DNA of 64,000 nucleotides from Paraburkholderia sp. PREW-6R (GCF_039621805.1 NZ_CP155074.1:372001-436000), one strand, 5' to 3'. Shown: positions 1 to 8,197, numbered from the stretch's first letter. The notes: generated by a model from the sequence alone, not told the origin. Made by a program: numbers and translations.

Positions 1-168
1 TCCCGTTCTGCGCAGGATGCAGCGCTGCACCGCTACCTCGGCGACGTCAGCAACCGGGCCTGTGCGATGGTCGAAGCGGCGCTCGAACGGGTGGCGCGCG
101 AAGAAGGCTGGTTCGCCGCGGCGCGCACGACGGCGGTGACCGAAGATTCGACTGCAGACGGCGAGTAG
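1..168 (+). CDS. C-terminal end of an unidentified protein (partial)
   Basis: An open frame enters from the left edge and ends at TAG 166-168, giving the last 55 residues of a protein. The visible part is Ala/Glu/Arg-rich and probably helical, ending in an acidic Thr/Asp tail. No motif is recognisable, so no function is given. It lies 66 bases upstream of the sigma-factor start on the same strand and could share its transcript. Confidence 0.55.
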   Translation, partial: SRSAQDAALHRYLGDVSNRACAMVEAALERVAREEGWFAAARTTAVTEDSTADGE

Positions 169-234
169 CGCCACGCGTGGCCGGCAGCGCTGAATCGCAG
201 GCCACTTTTTATGCACGAGCGCGGAGGGTGCGCA

Positions 235-861
235 ATGCAAGACGATGCTGCGACCGACGTGGACGCCGGTGCACCCACGTTGAACGACGAGAAGGGCGCG
301 TACCTTGCCGCGCTCCTCAAACGTATTTCAAAGCGCGACGATGCCGCGTTCGAGGCGCTGTACCGGGCGTCGGCGGCTTCGTTGTTCGGCCTGGCGATAC
401 GCGTCACGCGCACGAGCGAAGCTGCGGAGGAAGTGTTGCAGGACGGCTTCATCAAGATCTGGCGCTTCGCCGGTTCTTACGATCCGGACAAGTCGTCGCC
501 TACCACGTGGATGTCCACCATCGTCAGGAATCAGGCGCTCGATTATCTGCGGCGCAATCCGTATTCAGGCGTGTACGTCGAAGAACTCGACGAGCGGGTC
601 GCCACGGGCGACGCGGATACCGACATGGCGCATCAAGTTTCCGTGGACGCCGAGCGGCTGGCGGCCTACATCGGTCGATTGACGCCGGTTCAACGGCAGG
701 CGATCGCGCTGGCTTATTTCCGTGGGCAGTCGCAGTCGGAAATTGCGCACACGTTGAATGCGCCGATCGGCACGGTCAAAACATGGATCAGCCGCGGACT
801 CGAATCGCTGCGAGCGATGGTCGAAGCGCGACATACACCACATCACGGCGGACTGTACTGA
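235..861 (+). CDS. ECF-type RNA polymerase sigma factor
   Basis: A 208-residue sigma-70 family protein of the extracytoplasmic function type. Region 2 is seen in the first half (AFEALYRASAASLFGLA, then EEVLQDGFIKIWRF and WMSTIVRNQALDYLRR). Region 4 lies near the C-terminus (LTPVQRQAIALAYFRGQSQ, followed by an HTH ending GTVKTWISRGLESLR). I chose ATG 235 over the in-frame ATG 211 because GGAGGG at 223-228 is 6 bases upstream of 235. ECF factors normally have a co-transcribed anti-sigma; here only a 27-codon ORF overlaps the stop (TGATG at 859-863). A DUF2878 gene follows, which recalls stress-related ECF clusters, but the regulon cannot be read from this sequence. Confidence 0.9.
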   Translation: MQDDAATDVDAGAPTLNDEKGAYLAALLKRISKRDDAAFEALYRASAASLFGLAIRVTRTSEAAEEVLQDGFIKIWRFAGSYDPDKSSPTTWMSTIVRNQALDYLRRNPYSGVYVEELDERVATGDADTDMAHQVSVDAERLAAYIGRLTPVQRQAIALAYFRGQSQSEIAHTLNAPIGTVKTWISRGLESLRAMVEARHTPHHGGLY

Positions 862-944
862 TGGATCGAACGTGCGGCGCCAGCGGCTGGTGTGCCGCGC
901 ATTTCACGTTAGCAGAAGAAGTGCTGTGCGTCTCCCGCGCTTGA
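861..944 (+). pseudogene. 27-codon ORF coupled to the sigma gene, possible anti-sigma remnant
   Basis: ATG 861 overlaps the sigma-factor stop codon (TGATG), a typical arrangement for translationally coupled sigma/anti-sigma pairs. The frame ends after only 27 codons. The product has two Cys and one His (CGASGWCAAH) and then HFTLAEEVL, but is too short for a functional anti-sigma domain. It may be a decayed anti-sigma gene or chance. Nothing further to 1015 looks coding. Confidence 0.25.
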
Positions 945-1015
945 ACCGTGCTCGCCGTATTGCGCAGCCTCCGAACGAATTGCCGTTCGCACAGAGCAGT
1001 CCTGAAACCGGCCCC

Positions 1016-1582
1016 ATGCAAAGCACAAAGCACAGACTCTCCACACGTCGCGGCGACAGCGCCACGGCTGGACTGTATTTCGTGGTCGGGCAAATCGGCT
1101 GGTTTGTCTGCGTGCTAGGCGCTGCACATTCGCAAGCCTGGCTCGGTATGCTGTTTGCCGCGCTGGCGGTCGCGTGGCACCTGCTGCGCGTGGCCGATGC
1201 GCGGCGCGAAGCGCGTCTGCTCGTCGTAACCGTCAGTATCGGCATGATCTGGGAAAGCTTGCTGGTTTATTCAGGATTGCTTGCTTATCCGAGCGGTACG
1301 TTTATCGCGGGCGTCGCGCCGTACTGGCTGGGCGCACTGTGGGCGCTCTTTGCGATCCAGTTCAATACGGTGTATGGATGGCTGCACGGACGACCGTTGC
1401 TGGCCGCGTTGCTCGGCGCGCTTGCCGGGCCGTTGTCGTTCCGCGCGGGCGCCGCGCTCGGCGCCGTGCGTTTCATCCAGCCGCTTGCCGCGTGGACTGT
1501 GCTGGCGCTCGGATGGTGCGTGATGCTGCCTTCGCTGCTGTGGCTCGCGCGTCGCTGGGATGGCGTTTCAGCGGGCCGCTGA
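1016..1582 (+). CDS. DUF2878 family inner-membrane protein
   Basis: A 188-residue, strongly hydrophobic protein starting at ATG 1016 (MQSTKHRLS). About five to six membrane segments are visible, including LYFVVGQIGWFVCVLGAA near residue 20, LGMLFAALAVAWHLL, the IWESLLVYSGLLAYPSG stretch and C-terminal hydrophobic blocks. The W-E-S-L-L-V-YSGLL-YPSG pattern and the overall length match my recollection of the DUF2878 family, whose biochemical role is unknown. It lies 154 bases downstream of the sigma gene; relatives often sit in ECF-sigma stress clusters, so membership of the sigma regulon is a reasonable inference. Confidence 0.7.
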   Translation: MQSTKHRLSTRRGDSATAGLYFVVGQIGWFVCVLGAAHSQAWLGMLFAALAVAWHLLRVADARREARLLVVTVSIGMIWESLLVYSGLLAYPSGTFIAGVAPYWLGALWALFAIQFNTVYGWLHGRPLLAALLGALAGPLSFRAGAALGAVRFIQPLAAWTVLALGWCVMLPSLLWLARRWDGVSAGR

Positions 1583-1676
1583 CCTGCTTTCGCGCGACAG
1601 TCCGTGGCGACGACTGGGGCGCGGAACAGCACTTGCTGCTCCGTCGTTTCATTGACCCCAGATGGAGCTTCTCCGC

Positions 1677-2366
1677 ATGAAACCTTATATCGTTGCCCAC
1701 ATGATGTCGTCGCTCGACGGTCGTAGTCTCACCGATGGCTGGCATCTGGACTTCGCCACCGACCTGTACGAAGACACCGCAGCGAAATTCGAAGCGAACG
1801 GCTGGGTGTGCGGCCGTGTGACCATGCAGGAAATATCGCATGGCGATGACTATCCGAAGGGACTCGCGAAGGGCACCGTGCCGCGCACGAACCATTTCGT
1901 CGAACGCAACGCGCAGCAGTACGCGATTTCGATCGATCCGCAAGGCAAAGTGGCGTGGAAGAGCAATACGGCGCTCAAATCGCATGTGATCGAAGTGCTG
2001 ACCGAGCAGGTGCCTGACGACTACCTCGCTTACCTGCAATCGATCGGCGTGTCGTATGTATTCGGCGGCGCGAGCGAACTGGATCTCGACAAGGTCGTGC
2101 CAACCCTCGCCACCGAACTCGGCGTGAAAAAGCTGATCGTGGAAGGCGGCTCGCACGTGAGCGGCGCGTTCGTGAATGCCGGTCTCGTCGATGAAGTCAG
2201 CGTGTTGATCCTGCCGCTCGTCGATGGGCGCAGCGAACATCCATCGTCGTTCGAAGTAGCAATGGACAAGTGGCACGCACCCGCATATTTGAAGCTCACG
2301 TCAGTCGAGAAACTCGAGCACGACGCGCTCTGGCTGCGTTACACGAAAGCGCAGCAGGTGGTATAG
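1677..2366 (+). CDS. RibD C-terminal / dihydrofolate-reductase-like oxidoreductase
   Basis: A 229-residue protein of the RibD_C superfamily, which contains NADPH-dependent reductases such as the riboflavin-pathway reductase and DHFR-like enzymes. The N-terminus MKPYIVAHMMSSLDGR carries the S-x-D-G strand typical of the family. YVFGGASELD and KLIVEGGSHVSGAFVNAGLVDE in the second half match the conserved G-G/E-G-G-cofactor region. ATG 1677 is preferred over the in-frame ATG 1662 because GGAG at 1664-1667 is 9 bases upstream. It is a stand-alone reductase domain with no deaminase domain, so the substrate is unknown and a role in riboflavin synthesis is unlikely. Confidence 0.8.
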   Translation: MKPYIVAHMMSSLDGRSLTDGWHLDFATDLYEDTAAKFEANGWVCGRVTMQEISHGDDYPKGLAKGTVPRTNHFVERNAQQYAISIDPQGKVAWKSNTALKSHVIEVLTEQVPDDYLAYLQSIGVSYVFGGASELDLDKVVPTLATELGVKKLIVEGGSHVSGAFVNAGLVDEVSVLILPLVDGRSEHPSSFEVAMDKWHAPAYLKLTSVEKLEHDALWLRYTKAQQVV

Positions 2367-2418
2367 GGCACGCTGCGGCGAATGGCTGATGCGCAGGTTG
2401 CGCCGGATGGATGCTGCA

Positions 2419-2505
2419 TCATTTCAAGGCGAGCTTGATGATGCAGCACAGGACAAAAATAAGCAGGACGGCGGCGACCGCCAGGTTCAACGGGTAGCGC
2501 ATCAT
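2419..2505 (-). CDS. Candidate 28-residue membrane peptide
   Basis: On the minus strand, ATG 2505-2503 (or the next ATG, 2502) opens a 28-codon frame ending in TGA at 2421-2419. The product is basic at the N-terminus (MMRYPLNLA), has one hydrophobic helix (VAAVLLIFVLCCIIKLAL) and ends in Lys, like known bacterial one-helix micropeptides. Only a weak ribosome site (TGGTGA) precedes it. It lies in an otherwise empty gap (2367-2798). Function unknown; translation is not proven. Confidence 0.45.
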   Translation of the reverse strand: MMRYPLNLAVAAVLLIFVLCCIIKLALK

Positions 2506-2709
2506 TCACCACGCACAGGCGTTTCAATGCTTCTATCCTAATCACCTGACGGAAGATGAGAAGTGGGCAGTGACGTGGCAATGTGGGACAGCTAACGCAT
2601 GGCGTTGAACGGCTGCCTCGCGCGTTGACGGCAGCGCTTCCAACCGGAAAGAATTCGCTTGTCGGCATGCATGAATGACCGCTTCGTGTCAGCTTATCAG
2701 CGGCATGCC

Positions 2710-2740
2710 GGTTCGACGCGCCTGGCTGGCGCGTCGAACC
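2710..2740. repeat. 13-bp perfect inverted repeat (strong hairpin)
   Basis: GGTTCGACGCGCC (2710-2722) and GGCGCGTCGAACC (2728-2740) are exact reverse complements separated by 5 bases. The hairpin lies 59 bases beyond the 3' end of the minus-strand gene at 2799-3257 and could end its transcript, but neither side has a T-run. Further GGCGCG-rich half repeats follow to 2760. Confidence 0.6.
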
Positions 2741-2798
2741 AGGCGCGCTCGCCTGGCGCGCCCCGACTCGCGCTTCCCCAGTCTCGCGAAGGCAGGTG

Positions 2799-3257
2799 TC
2801 ATTGCGGCTGAGGCGGCGACATCCCGCGAGGCACGCCGTGCGACGCCTTACTGGCTGCGGCAAGATCTTCCGAGAGGCTCGTGCGCAGCGTCGCGATTGC
2901 CTGTTCCGGGTTTGCCGGCCTCAGTTGCTCGCGCGCGAGCGAGTCGTACACGTAATGGCGCAGCATCGGGTTCTCCGTGTTGCTGAGCACCTCGTGATAG
3001 ACAGCGACGATTTCGCTCTCGTGGCCGCTCATCGCATACAACCGTCGCAATTGTTCAAGATCGTTGATGACCGCGAAATCCGGACCCATCGGCCCCATGT
3101 GACCCATGGGACCATGCGGCGGCGGCCCGTCGCCAGGCTGCGGTTCGCCGTGTGCCTGTTCCGGCGCGGGCGGTGGCGGCGCGTCCTGCGCGAGCGCGGC
3201 GGATGCGGCAATCGTCAACGTCGCGGCAACCACTGCGCGCAGCATTCCTTTTTTCAT
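2799..3257 (-). CDS. Small secreted protein, unknown function
   Basis: A 152-residue protein with a clear Sec signal peptide (MKKGMLRAVVAATLTIAASAALAQ, cleavage after ALA) and then a Pro/Gly/His/Met-rich segment with HGPMGHMGPMGPD around residues 48-60. The second half is helical (DLEQLRRLYAMSGHE to YVYDSLAREQLRPANP). The His/Met-rich stretch resembles metal-binding segments of periplasmic proteins, which is suggestive only. It is transcribed divergently from the phasin gene. I do not recognise a named family. Confidence 0.75.
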   Translation of the reverse strand: MKKGMLRAVVAATLTIAASAALAQDAPPPPAPEQAHGEPQPGDGPPPHGPMGHMGPMGPDFAVINDLEQLRRLYAMSGHESEIVAVYHEVLSNTENPMLRHYVYDSLAREQLRPANPEQAIATLRTSLSEDLAAASKASHGVPRGMSPPQPQ

Positions 3258-3572
3258 GATTCGCTCCCCTCAAAAACGTTACCGACGCGACAATGCGGCG
3301 GCGCATGAGCAACGATAGTCCACATGGCGAAGCGTAGGGTTACTGAAGCCGTGCGGTAACTTACCGGGCCTTGCACGTCGGCGTCCGAGCCAGGGGTGCG
3401 CCCGCTGGCGCAATGCTGCGCGATGGCGCATGATGCAGTCGATGCACCGTTTCACGCACAGCCAGCAAGGCTGTGCCGTGTCCGGCGCATGCGACGCCGC
3501 GCATGCCACAGTCGAAAGGTTGCACCGACGCTGCCGTGCCGGCGAGTCATCAACCGTGAAGGAGGATTTCGC
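3258..3572. other. Intergenic region between divergent secreted-protein and phasin genes
   Basis: This 315-base stretch must hold both divergent promoters. An inverted GTTAC/GTAAC pair around 3340-3360 and a TGC-rich stretch (about 3410-3450) just upstream of the phasin gene are visible. TGC-rich sites are bound by PhaR-type regulators of phasins in other bacteria, so this is a possible operator, not a firm one. No coding sequence is supported. Confidence 0.35.
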
Positions 3573-3998
3573 ATGGACCGACCTGACGCCGCCAATCCGT
3601 TTGGCGATTTCACCAAAATGCTGGAGCAGTTCAAGCTCCCTGGCTTCGATGTACCCGCCATCATGGAAGCACGGCGCAAGGACGTGGAAGCACTGGTTCA
3701 GGCGAATCAGACGGCTTTCCAGGGCATGCAGTCACTCGCCCAGAAACAGGCGGAGATGCTTCGCACGACGCTAGGCGAACTTCAATCGCTGACGGGTCAG
3801 CTATCGGCCGGCGGCGCCGCGCCATCGGCAAAAACGGCGGAGCTCATCCAGCAGAGCCTGCACAAGTCGCTGGCCGACATGCAACAACTCGCGCAAGCGG
3901 CATATCAGACGCAGGCGGAGTCCTATGCGGTGATCGCCAAACGCATAGAAGAGAATGTGCAGGAGTTGAGGTCACTGTTGCAGCAGCAGAAAAAGTAA
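3573..3998 (+). CDS. Phasin family protein
   Basis: A 141-residue, mostly helical protein without a signal peptide or membrane segment. Phasins coat polyhydroxyalkanoate granules in the cytoplasm. The N-terminus FGDFTKMLEQFKLPGFDVPAI followed by ARRKDVEALVQANQTAFQG is the family hallmark, and the C-terminal half is an amphipathic Gln/Ala-rich helix ending in LLQQQKK. Start ATG 3573 has a near-perfect AAGGAGG at 3559-3565, 7 bases upstream, pointing to high expression. A rho-independent terminator lies at 4074. No PHA synthase is in the window. Confidence 0.92.
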   Translation: MDRPDAANPFGDFTKMLEQFKLPGFDVPAIMEARRKDVEALVQANQTAFQGMQSLAQKQAEMLRTTLGELQSLTGQLSAGGAAPSAKTAELIQQSLHKSLADMQQLAQAAYQTQAESYAVIAKRIEENVQELRSLLQQQKK

Positions 3999-4073
3999 GC
4001 GGCGAGCCTCGGCGATTCAGACGCCGTGCGTCGAGGAGTCGAGCGAACTGCGACGGATTGCTTCTACACCAAT

Positions 4074-4107
4074 GCCGCGAATGACACGCAGTCGTTCGCG
4101 GCATTTT
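4074..4107 (+). terminator. Rho-independent terminator after the phasin gene
   Basis: A 12-bp stem (4074-4085 with 4091-4102, one G-T pair) closes a 5-base loop and is followed by ATTTT. It lies about 75 bases after the phasin stop. From here to the start at 4583 I see no supported gene; the small ORFs in 4110-4500 lack ribosome sites and family features. Confidence 0.75.
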
Positions 4108-4582
4108 CTCAGGCCAGTGGCTGCCGCCGTGCTTGTCTGCTCAGAGAAAGCATTGTGCGCTGTGTGGTCAGACGAAAGCGCCGCGAGCGCCGGTTTTGTT
4201 AAGCAAACTCTTACAAGTTTCGTCTCCAAATTTTTCGGTGCGATCTTTTTCGCACTTGCCCTGTCATTTGCCCGCTCCGTCTGCTTAAAACGGCATGCCC
4301 GGGCGGAAAACGTGCGAATGCACCACGCCCCGGACGTCCCGTCCCCCATTTTCAAACGCCCTCGAACGACGCCGCCCGGCTCGCCCCTCTGGCTCGACCG
4401 GAAAACGATTGCAGCGGCACGCTCCGCCGTCTAAAGTTTCGCGCCGCCACTCCGTAGACGCATTCACGCAGCCCCACTGGTTCGAGTGACACTCGAACGC
4501 CAGTCAGGCCTGCGCCCCTGAATTCCGCTCGTGAGTGGGGCATCCGACCCGGTCACGAGTGTTCACCTCGAAGGACACCCTC

Positions 4583-5050
4583 TTGAAACCAATGCTCATG
4601 ACAGGCATTGCTCGCGCAATGCTCGGGGCGGGCTGCGCGCTATCGTTTGTAACGCTTTCCGCGCATGCCACGCTTGGCCAGAACGTCAGTACCGTCGCGA
4701 GCGATCAGACGAACCTGCATGCCGTTGCTCACACAACGACTTCTCAGCGCGCGTATTCGGTTCATGCAATCACGATGCCGTCGGGCACCGTGGTGCGCGA
4801 GTACGTGGCGGCGGGCGGCACGGTGTTCGGCGTCGCATGGGACGGCCCCACGCTGCCCGATCTTAAAGCCATGCTGGGCGCTGCGTTCGACACTTACGTT
4901 GCGGCCACCGCCACGCGTCGCGGCACGCCACTCGCGGTGTCCAACAGCGATCTGGTGGTGTTCTCCGGCGGCCATCTGCGCGCGTTCTCCGGTTATGCCT
5001 ACTTGCCGCAAGCGGTGCCCGCGGGCGTCGACGTCGGCGTCATTCAATAA
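4583..5050 (+). CDS. DUF2844 domain secreted protein
   Basis: A 155-residue protein with a signal peptide (MLMTGIARAMLGAGCALSF to LSAHA) and the short mature domain I associate with DUF2844: VHAITMPSGTVVREYV, GTVFGVAWDGPTLPDL, then FSGGHLRAFSGYAYLPQA-VPAGV. I chose the TTG start at 4583 because AAGGA (4571-4575) is 7 bases upstream; the nearest ATG (4592) is badly spaced. It is 10 bases upstream of the DUF3443 gene, and DUF2844/DUF3443 pairs are common in Burkholderiales, so the two likely act together in the envelope. Function unknown. Confidence 0.8.
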   Translation: MKPMLMTGIARAMLGAGCALSFVTLSAHATLGQNVSTVASDQTNLHAVAHTTTSQRAYSVHAITMPSGTVVREYVAAGGTVFGVAWDGPTLPDLKAMLGAAFDTYVAATATRRGTPLAVSNSDLVVFSGGHLRAFSGYAYLPQAVPAGVDVGVIQ

Positions 5051-5060
5051 CGGAGCCAGC

Positions 5061-6326
5061 ATGCGCAACCCGTCCTGGTTCATGACCCTTGTCGGCGCGA
5101 CACTGCTCGCGCTTGTCGTCACTGCTTGCGGCGGCGGAGGCGGCTCCGGCGGTTCGTCGAGCGCGAGCGCGTCGGCGAGCGGCTCGACCTCACCGACCGT
5201 CACCAACACCACGCCTTCACCGCAGCTCGTCGCCGCTAACGCAGTCCGCGTGACGGTGGATTCCGGCGTGAGCAACGTGCCCAACATGCCATTCGTGAGT
5301 ATCACGATCTGCGTGCCTGGCACCGCCGCATGCCAGACCATCGATCACGTTCTGGTGGATACCGGTTCGTGGGGCGTGCGTATCTTCGCGTCGCAGTTGC
5401 CGGCTTCGGTGTCGCTGCCGCAGCAGAAGGACGCGTCGGGCAATCTCGTCGCCGAATGCATGCAATTCTTCGACGGTTATACGTGGGGCCCGGTGAGGCT
5501 CGCCGACGTGCAGATTGCCGGCGAAAAGGCCGCGTCGCTGCCCGTTCAGGTCATCGATCCGGGCTATGCAACGCTGCCGTCGGATTGCGCGAGTTTCGGC
5601 GCGTCGCGCAACGCGCCGTCCGCGTTGCAGGCTAACGGCATTCTCGGCATCGGCGTGTTCAAGCACGACTGCGGCGCGAACTGCGTGAACCAGGCCGTCG
5701 TCGGCACATACTACGGCTGCAATGGCGCGGCATGCAGCGCGATCCCGCTCGCCGAAGACCTGCAGGTCGCCAACCCGATTCCATATTTCGCCACCGACAA
5801 CAATGGTTCGATGCTGACACTGCCCGCCGTGTCGGGCGGCGCGCAATCGGTCACTGGGCAACTAGTGTTCGGCATCGGCACGCAGAGCAACAACGCGCTC
5901 GGCAGTGCGCAGGTGATCGGCGTGAGCCCGTCGAATGGCACGTTCACGACCGTGCAGAACGGCACGACCTATTCGCGCAGTATCCTCGACAGCGGTTCGA
6001 CCGGCCTGTTCTTCAGGACAAGTGCGCTGCCGGTCTGCGCGAGTCCGAACAACGCGTATTACTGTCCGGCCTCGACGCAGCAGTTGAGCGCCATGGTGCA
6101 AGGCGTGAATGGCGTCACGGGCGCGGTGAATTTCAGCGTTGGCAACGCGACGGCGATCGCGCAGACATACGGCAGCGATTCCGCACTGCCGTTGCTTGCG
6201 GGGCCGGCGTTCGTGACGTCGTCGATCTTTGACTGGGGCTTGCCGTTCTTCTACGGCCGCAATGTGTATGCGGCGGTCGAACAGCAGGCGACACCGGGGG
6301 GCACGGGGCCCTACGTCGCGTACTGA
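5061..6326 (+). CDS. DUF3443 lipoprotein with pepsin-like double D-T/S-G-S motif
   Basis: A 421-residue envelope protein. The lipobox VTAC puts the lipidated Cys at 23, followed by a Gly/Ser linker. Two aspartic-protease-like motifs are visible: DTGSWG at about 100-105 (preceded by the hydrophobic VLV) and DSGSTGLFF at about 310, roughly 210 residues apart. That is the spacing expected for a bilobed pepsin-type fold. Several Cys pairs (FKHDCGANC, GCNGAAC) suggest disulfides. It is translated 10 bases after the DUF2844 gene from a GGAG site. The family assignment is by recollection of DUF3443; protease activity is inference. Confidence 0.8.
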   Translation: MRNPSWFMTLVGATLLALVVTACGGGGGSGGSSSASASASGSTSPTVTNTTPSPQLVAANAVRVTVDSGVSNVPNMPFVSITICVPGTAACQTIDHVLVDTGSWGVRIFASQLPASVSLPQQKDASGNLVAECMQFFDGYTWGPVRLADVQIAGEKAASLPVQVIDPGYATLPSDCASFGASRNAPSALQANGILGIGVFKHDCGANCVNQAVVGTYYGCNGAACSAIPLAEDLQVANPIPYFATDNNGSMLTLPAVSGGAQSVTGQLVFGIGTQSNNALGSAQVIGVSPSNGTFTTVQNGTTYSRSILDSGSTGLFFRTSALPVCASPNNAYYCPASTQQLSAMVQGVNGVTGAVNFSVGNATAIAQTYGSDSALPLLAGPAFVTSSIFDWGLPFFYGRNVYAAVEQQATPGGTGPYVAY

Positions 6327-6358
6327 GGACTGAGGACTGAGGACTGAGGACTGAGGGC
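6324..6358 (+). repeat. Heptanucleotide tandem repeat TGAGGAC at the DUF3443 stop codon
   Basis: Four exact TGAGGAC units (6324-6351) and one variant TGAGGGC follow one another. The first TGA is the stop codon of the DUF3443 gene. Copy-number change would not alter the protein because the stop is in unit one. Confidence 0.9.
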
Positions 6359-6397
6359 CTGAGGCCTGTCGCCGGGTCGCGCGCCGACGCTTGCCGG

Positions 6398-6440
6398 GAA
6401 AAAGAAAGCCCGCCGCCGGTCGCGATCCGGCGGCGGACGT
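6398..6440. terminator. Bidirectional terminator between convergent genes
   Basis: A 10-bp perfect GC stem (6410-6419 with 6427-6436) closes a 7-base loop. On the left, AAAAAGAAAG gives a T-rich tail for the minus-strand metallopeptidase gene; on the right, ACGTTTCT gives a weaker tail for the DUF3443 gene. Confidence 0.7.
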
Positions 6441-6468
6441 TTCTGTCACATCGCAGACGGCCGAACGC

Positions 6469-7866
6469 TCATTGAGGCGCAGGCGTCGGTGCTGCAGGCT
6501 CGCGCGCGGCTTGCGGTGCGCTCGCTTCGGCGGCCGCCGGCGCCTGGTCCGCCATATGCGGCTCCTGAGGCGTTTGTGTGGTCGGCGGCGCCTGCGAAAC
6601 CTGACTGGACTGCGACGTCACGGCTTGCGCGTTGGCTGGCTCCGTCGCGGGCGCGTCGGCGGCGCTTTCGATAGCTGGCGCGCCACCCGTCGCCGGCGGC
6701 TGAACGTCTGCCGGCGCAGGCGCCTGCGCTGTCGCATCGACAGGAGCAGGCGTGGCCTGTTCGAGACCGGCCTGCCCCGGCGTCGCCGTTTCGCGCGGTT
6801 GTGATTTGTCGCCGGTTTCCGCGATCACGCGATGCACGAAGCGCAGTTTCTCCACTACCGGCGCGGCGAGCGTGAACGGATAACCGTCTGCCATGCCCAG
6901 ACTGCGGTTCAGGCTGTTCAGCGCATATGTGAGCGGAAACCAGCGCTTCATCAGGTTATCGAAACTCGCGTCTTCCACCGGCGTGCGGTCGGTCAGTGTC
7001 GGCTCGCTGGGATCGTCCGGCATCAGCGCAACGCCATACGCGGTCGCCGTATCGAGCACGTCGACGATCAGCATGTAGTGCGCCCACGTTTCCGCCCAGT
7101 CTTCCCATGGATGCATGGTCGCGTAGGCGCTGATATACGAACTCTGCCAATCCGCCGGCGCGCCGTTCGCGTAATGCGTCTTCAACGCTTCCCCATAGTC
7201 GAGGGTCTCGTCGCCGAACAGCTTGCGGAACGGTTCGAGCCAGCGCGGATTGTCCTCCACCAGCTGACTGAAGTAGTAGTGCCCGGTTTCGTGGCGGAAG
7301 TGGCCGAGCAACGTGCGGTAGGGCTCGCCCATTGCGGTGCGCACTTTCTCGCGATGCGCGTCGTCGGCTTCGGCAATGTTCAGCGTGATCAGCCCGTTGT
7401 CGTGGCCGGTCATCACGCGCGCGCCGTCGCCGCCGTCTTCGAGAAATTCGAACGCAAGGCCGTGCTCCGGGTCCGTTTGGCGCGACTTCACGTCGAGTCC
7501 GAGCTCGGCAAGCGTGTAAAGTAGGCGCCGCTTCGCCATTTCGAGCCTGTACCAGTAGAGCCGGTTGTCCGGCTCGCTCAGGTTCGGGATCGTGCGGGTC
7601 AGCTGGCAGGCGCGGCACAGCACGTCTGGTGAATCCGCCGGAATCATCCAGTTGCAGACGTTCTCGACTGCATAGTTGTGGCACTGGCGAAACAGCGCAC
7701 CTTCGACGGCGGGATGCAGGCTGCGCCAGCGGCCTTCGCCGGCATCCTCGAAGGCGCTGATTTCGGCCACTTCGGGCACGTAGCCGAGCAGTGACTCGCA
7801 ACGTTCGCAGCGAACGTTCTCGTAGAACACAAGCTGCGAGCAGCTATTGCAGTGGAAGCTTTTCAT
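6469..7866 (-). CDS. Zinc-ribbon putative zinc metallopeptidase
   Basis: A 465-residue protein. The N-terminus has a four-Cys zinc ribbon (C6, C9, C20, C23) and a second pair CRAC at 84-87. The catalytic motif HETGH is at 192-196 (inside LLGHFRHETGHYYF), with a downstream acidic candidate ligand in WEDWAETWAHYM. From about residue 365 to the end it is a Pro/Ala/Thr/Gln-rich low-complexity tail. ATG 7866 (MKSFHCNSC) is the family-like start; the longer frame adds non-conserved residues. It matches the putative zinc-binding metallopeptidase family I associate with amidoligase/transglutaminase clusters, and indeed it is divergent from such an operon. No signal peptide: cytoplasmic. Confidence 0.85.
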   Translation of the reverse strand: MKSFHCNSCSQLVFYENVRCERCESLLGYVPEVAEISAFEDAGEGRWRSLHPAVEGALFRQCHNYAVENVCNWMIPADSPDVLCRACQLTRTIPNLSEPDNRLYWYRLEMAKRRLLYTLAELGLDVKSRQTDPEHGLAFEFLEDGGDGARVMTGHDNGLITLNIAEADDAHREKVRTAMGEPYRTLLGHFRHETGHYYFSQLVEDNPRWLEPFRKLFGDETLDYGEALKTHYANGAPADWQSSYISAYATMHPWEDWAETWAHYMLIVDVLDTATAYGVALMPDDPSEPTLTDRTPVEDASFDNLMKRWFPLTYALNSLNRSLGMADGYPFTLAAPVVEKLRFVHRVIAETGDKSQPRETATPGQAGLEQATPAPVDATAQAPAPADVQPPATGGAPAIESAADAPATEPANAQAVTSQSSQVSQAPPTTQTPQEPHMADQAPAAAEASAPQAAREPAAPTPAPQ

Positions 7867-7971
7867 CGGGCCAACCTGACAGGATAAAGGTCGTTCTGGA
7901 AAGAAGAGGGGAGCACAAGGCGAACAGCCGACGCAAGCCGCATGCCGCATTGGACTGACGTCACTGATTTA

Positions 7972-8005
7972 ACGCACGTTACGTGCATGATCGTGCACGC
8001 ACGTT
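7972..8005. promoter_or_regulatory. Direct repeats in the divergent promoter region
   Basis: ACGCACGTT occurs at 7972-7980 and again at 7997-8005, 25 bases apart, with further GTGCA/TGCAC half sites between and a TGACGTCA palindrome just before. The repeats sit in the 331-base region between the metallopeptidase and transglutaminase operons and may be binding sites of an unknown regulator. The rest of 7867-8197 shows nothing coding. Confidence 0.35.
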
Positions 8006-8197
8006 GCGCCGCATTGGTGCGTGACCGTAAAAATGGCGTGAGAGGAAGCCGCTCTTCGATTGACCGGACGACCGGCAGGCGTCGCACGTGGTGCCGCTGG
8101 CGGCGCTCCGGGCGGTCGGCGTGATGCACGCAGTTTTCAGATCAACGGCATAAAGCTTGCTTTCACGCGGGCTGCCATCCTTTGTCCAGGAGTCCGT

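Noticed and set aside
4072-4434. 120-residue plus-strand frame in the gap after the phasin gene
   Set aside because: It begins inside the phasin terminator hairpin and lacks a ribosome site; the partial hydrophobic stretch is not convincing.
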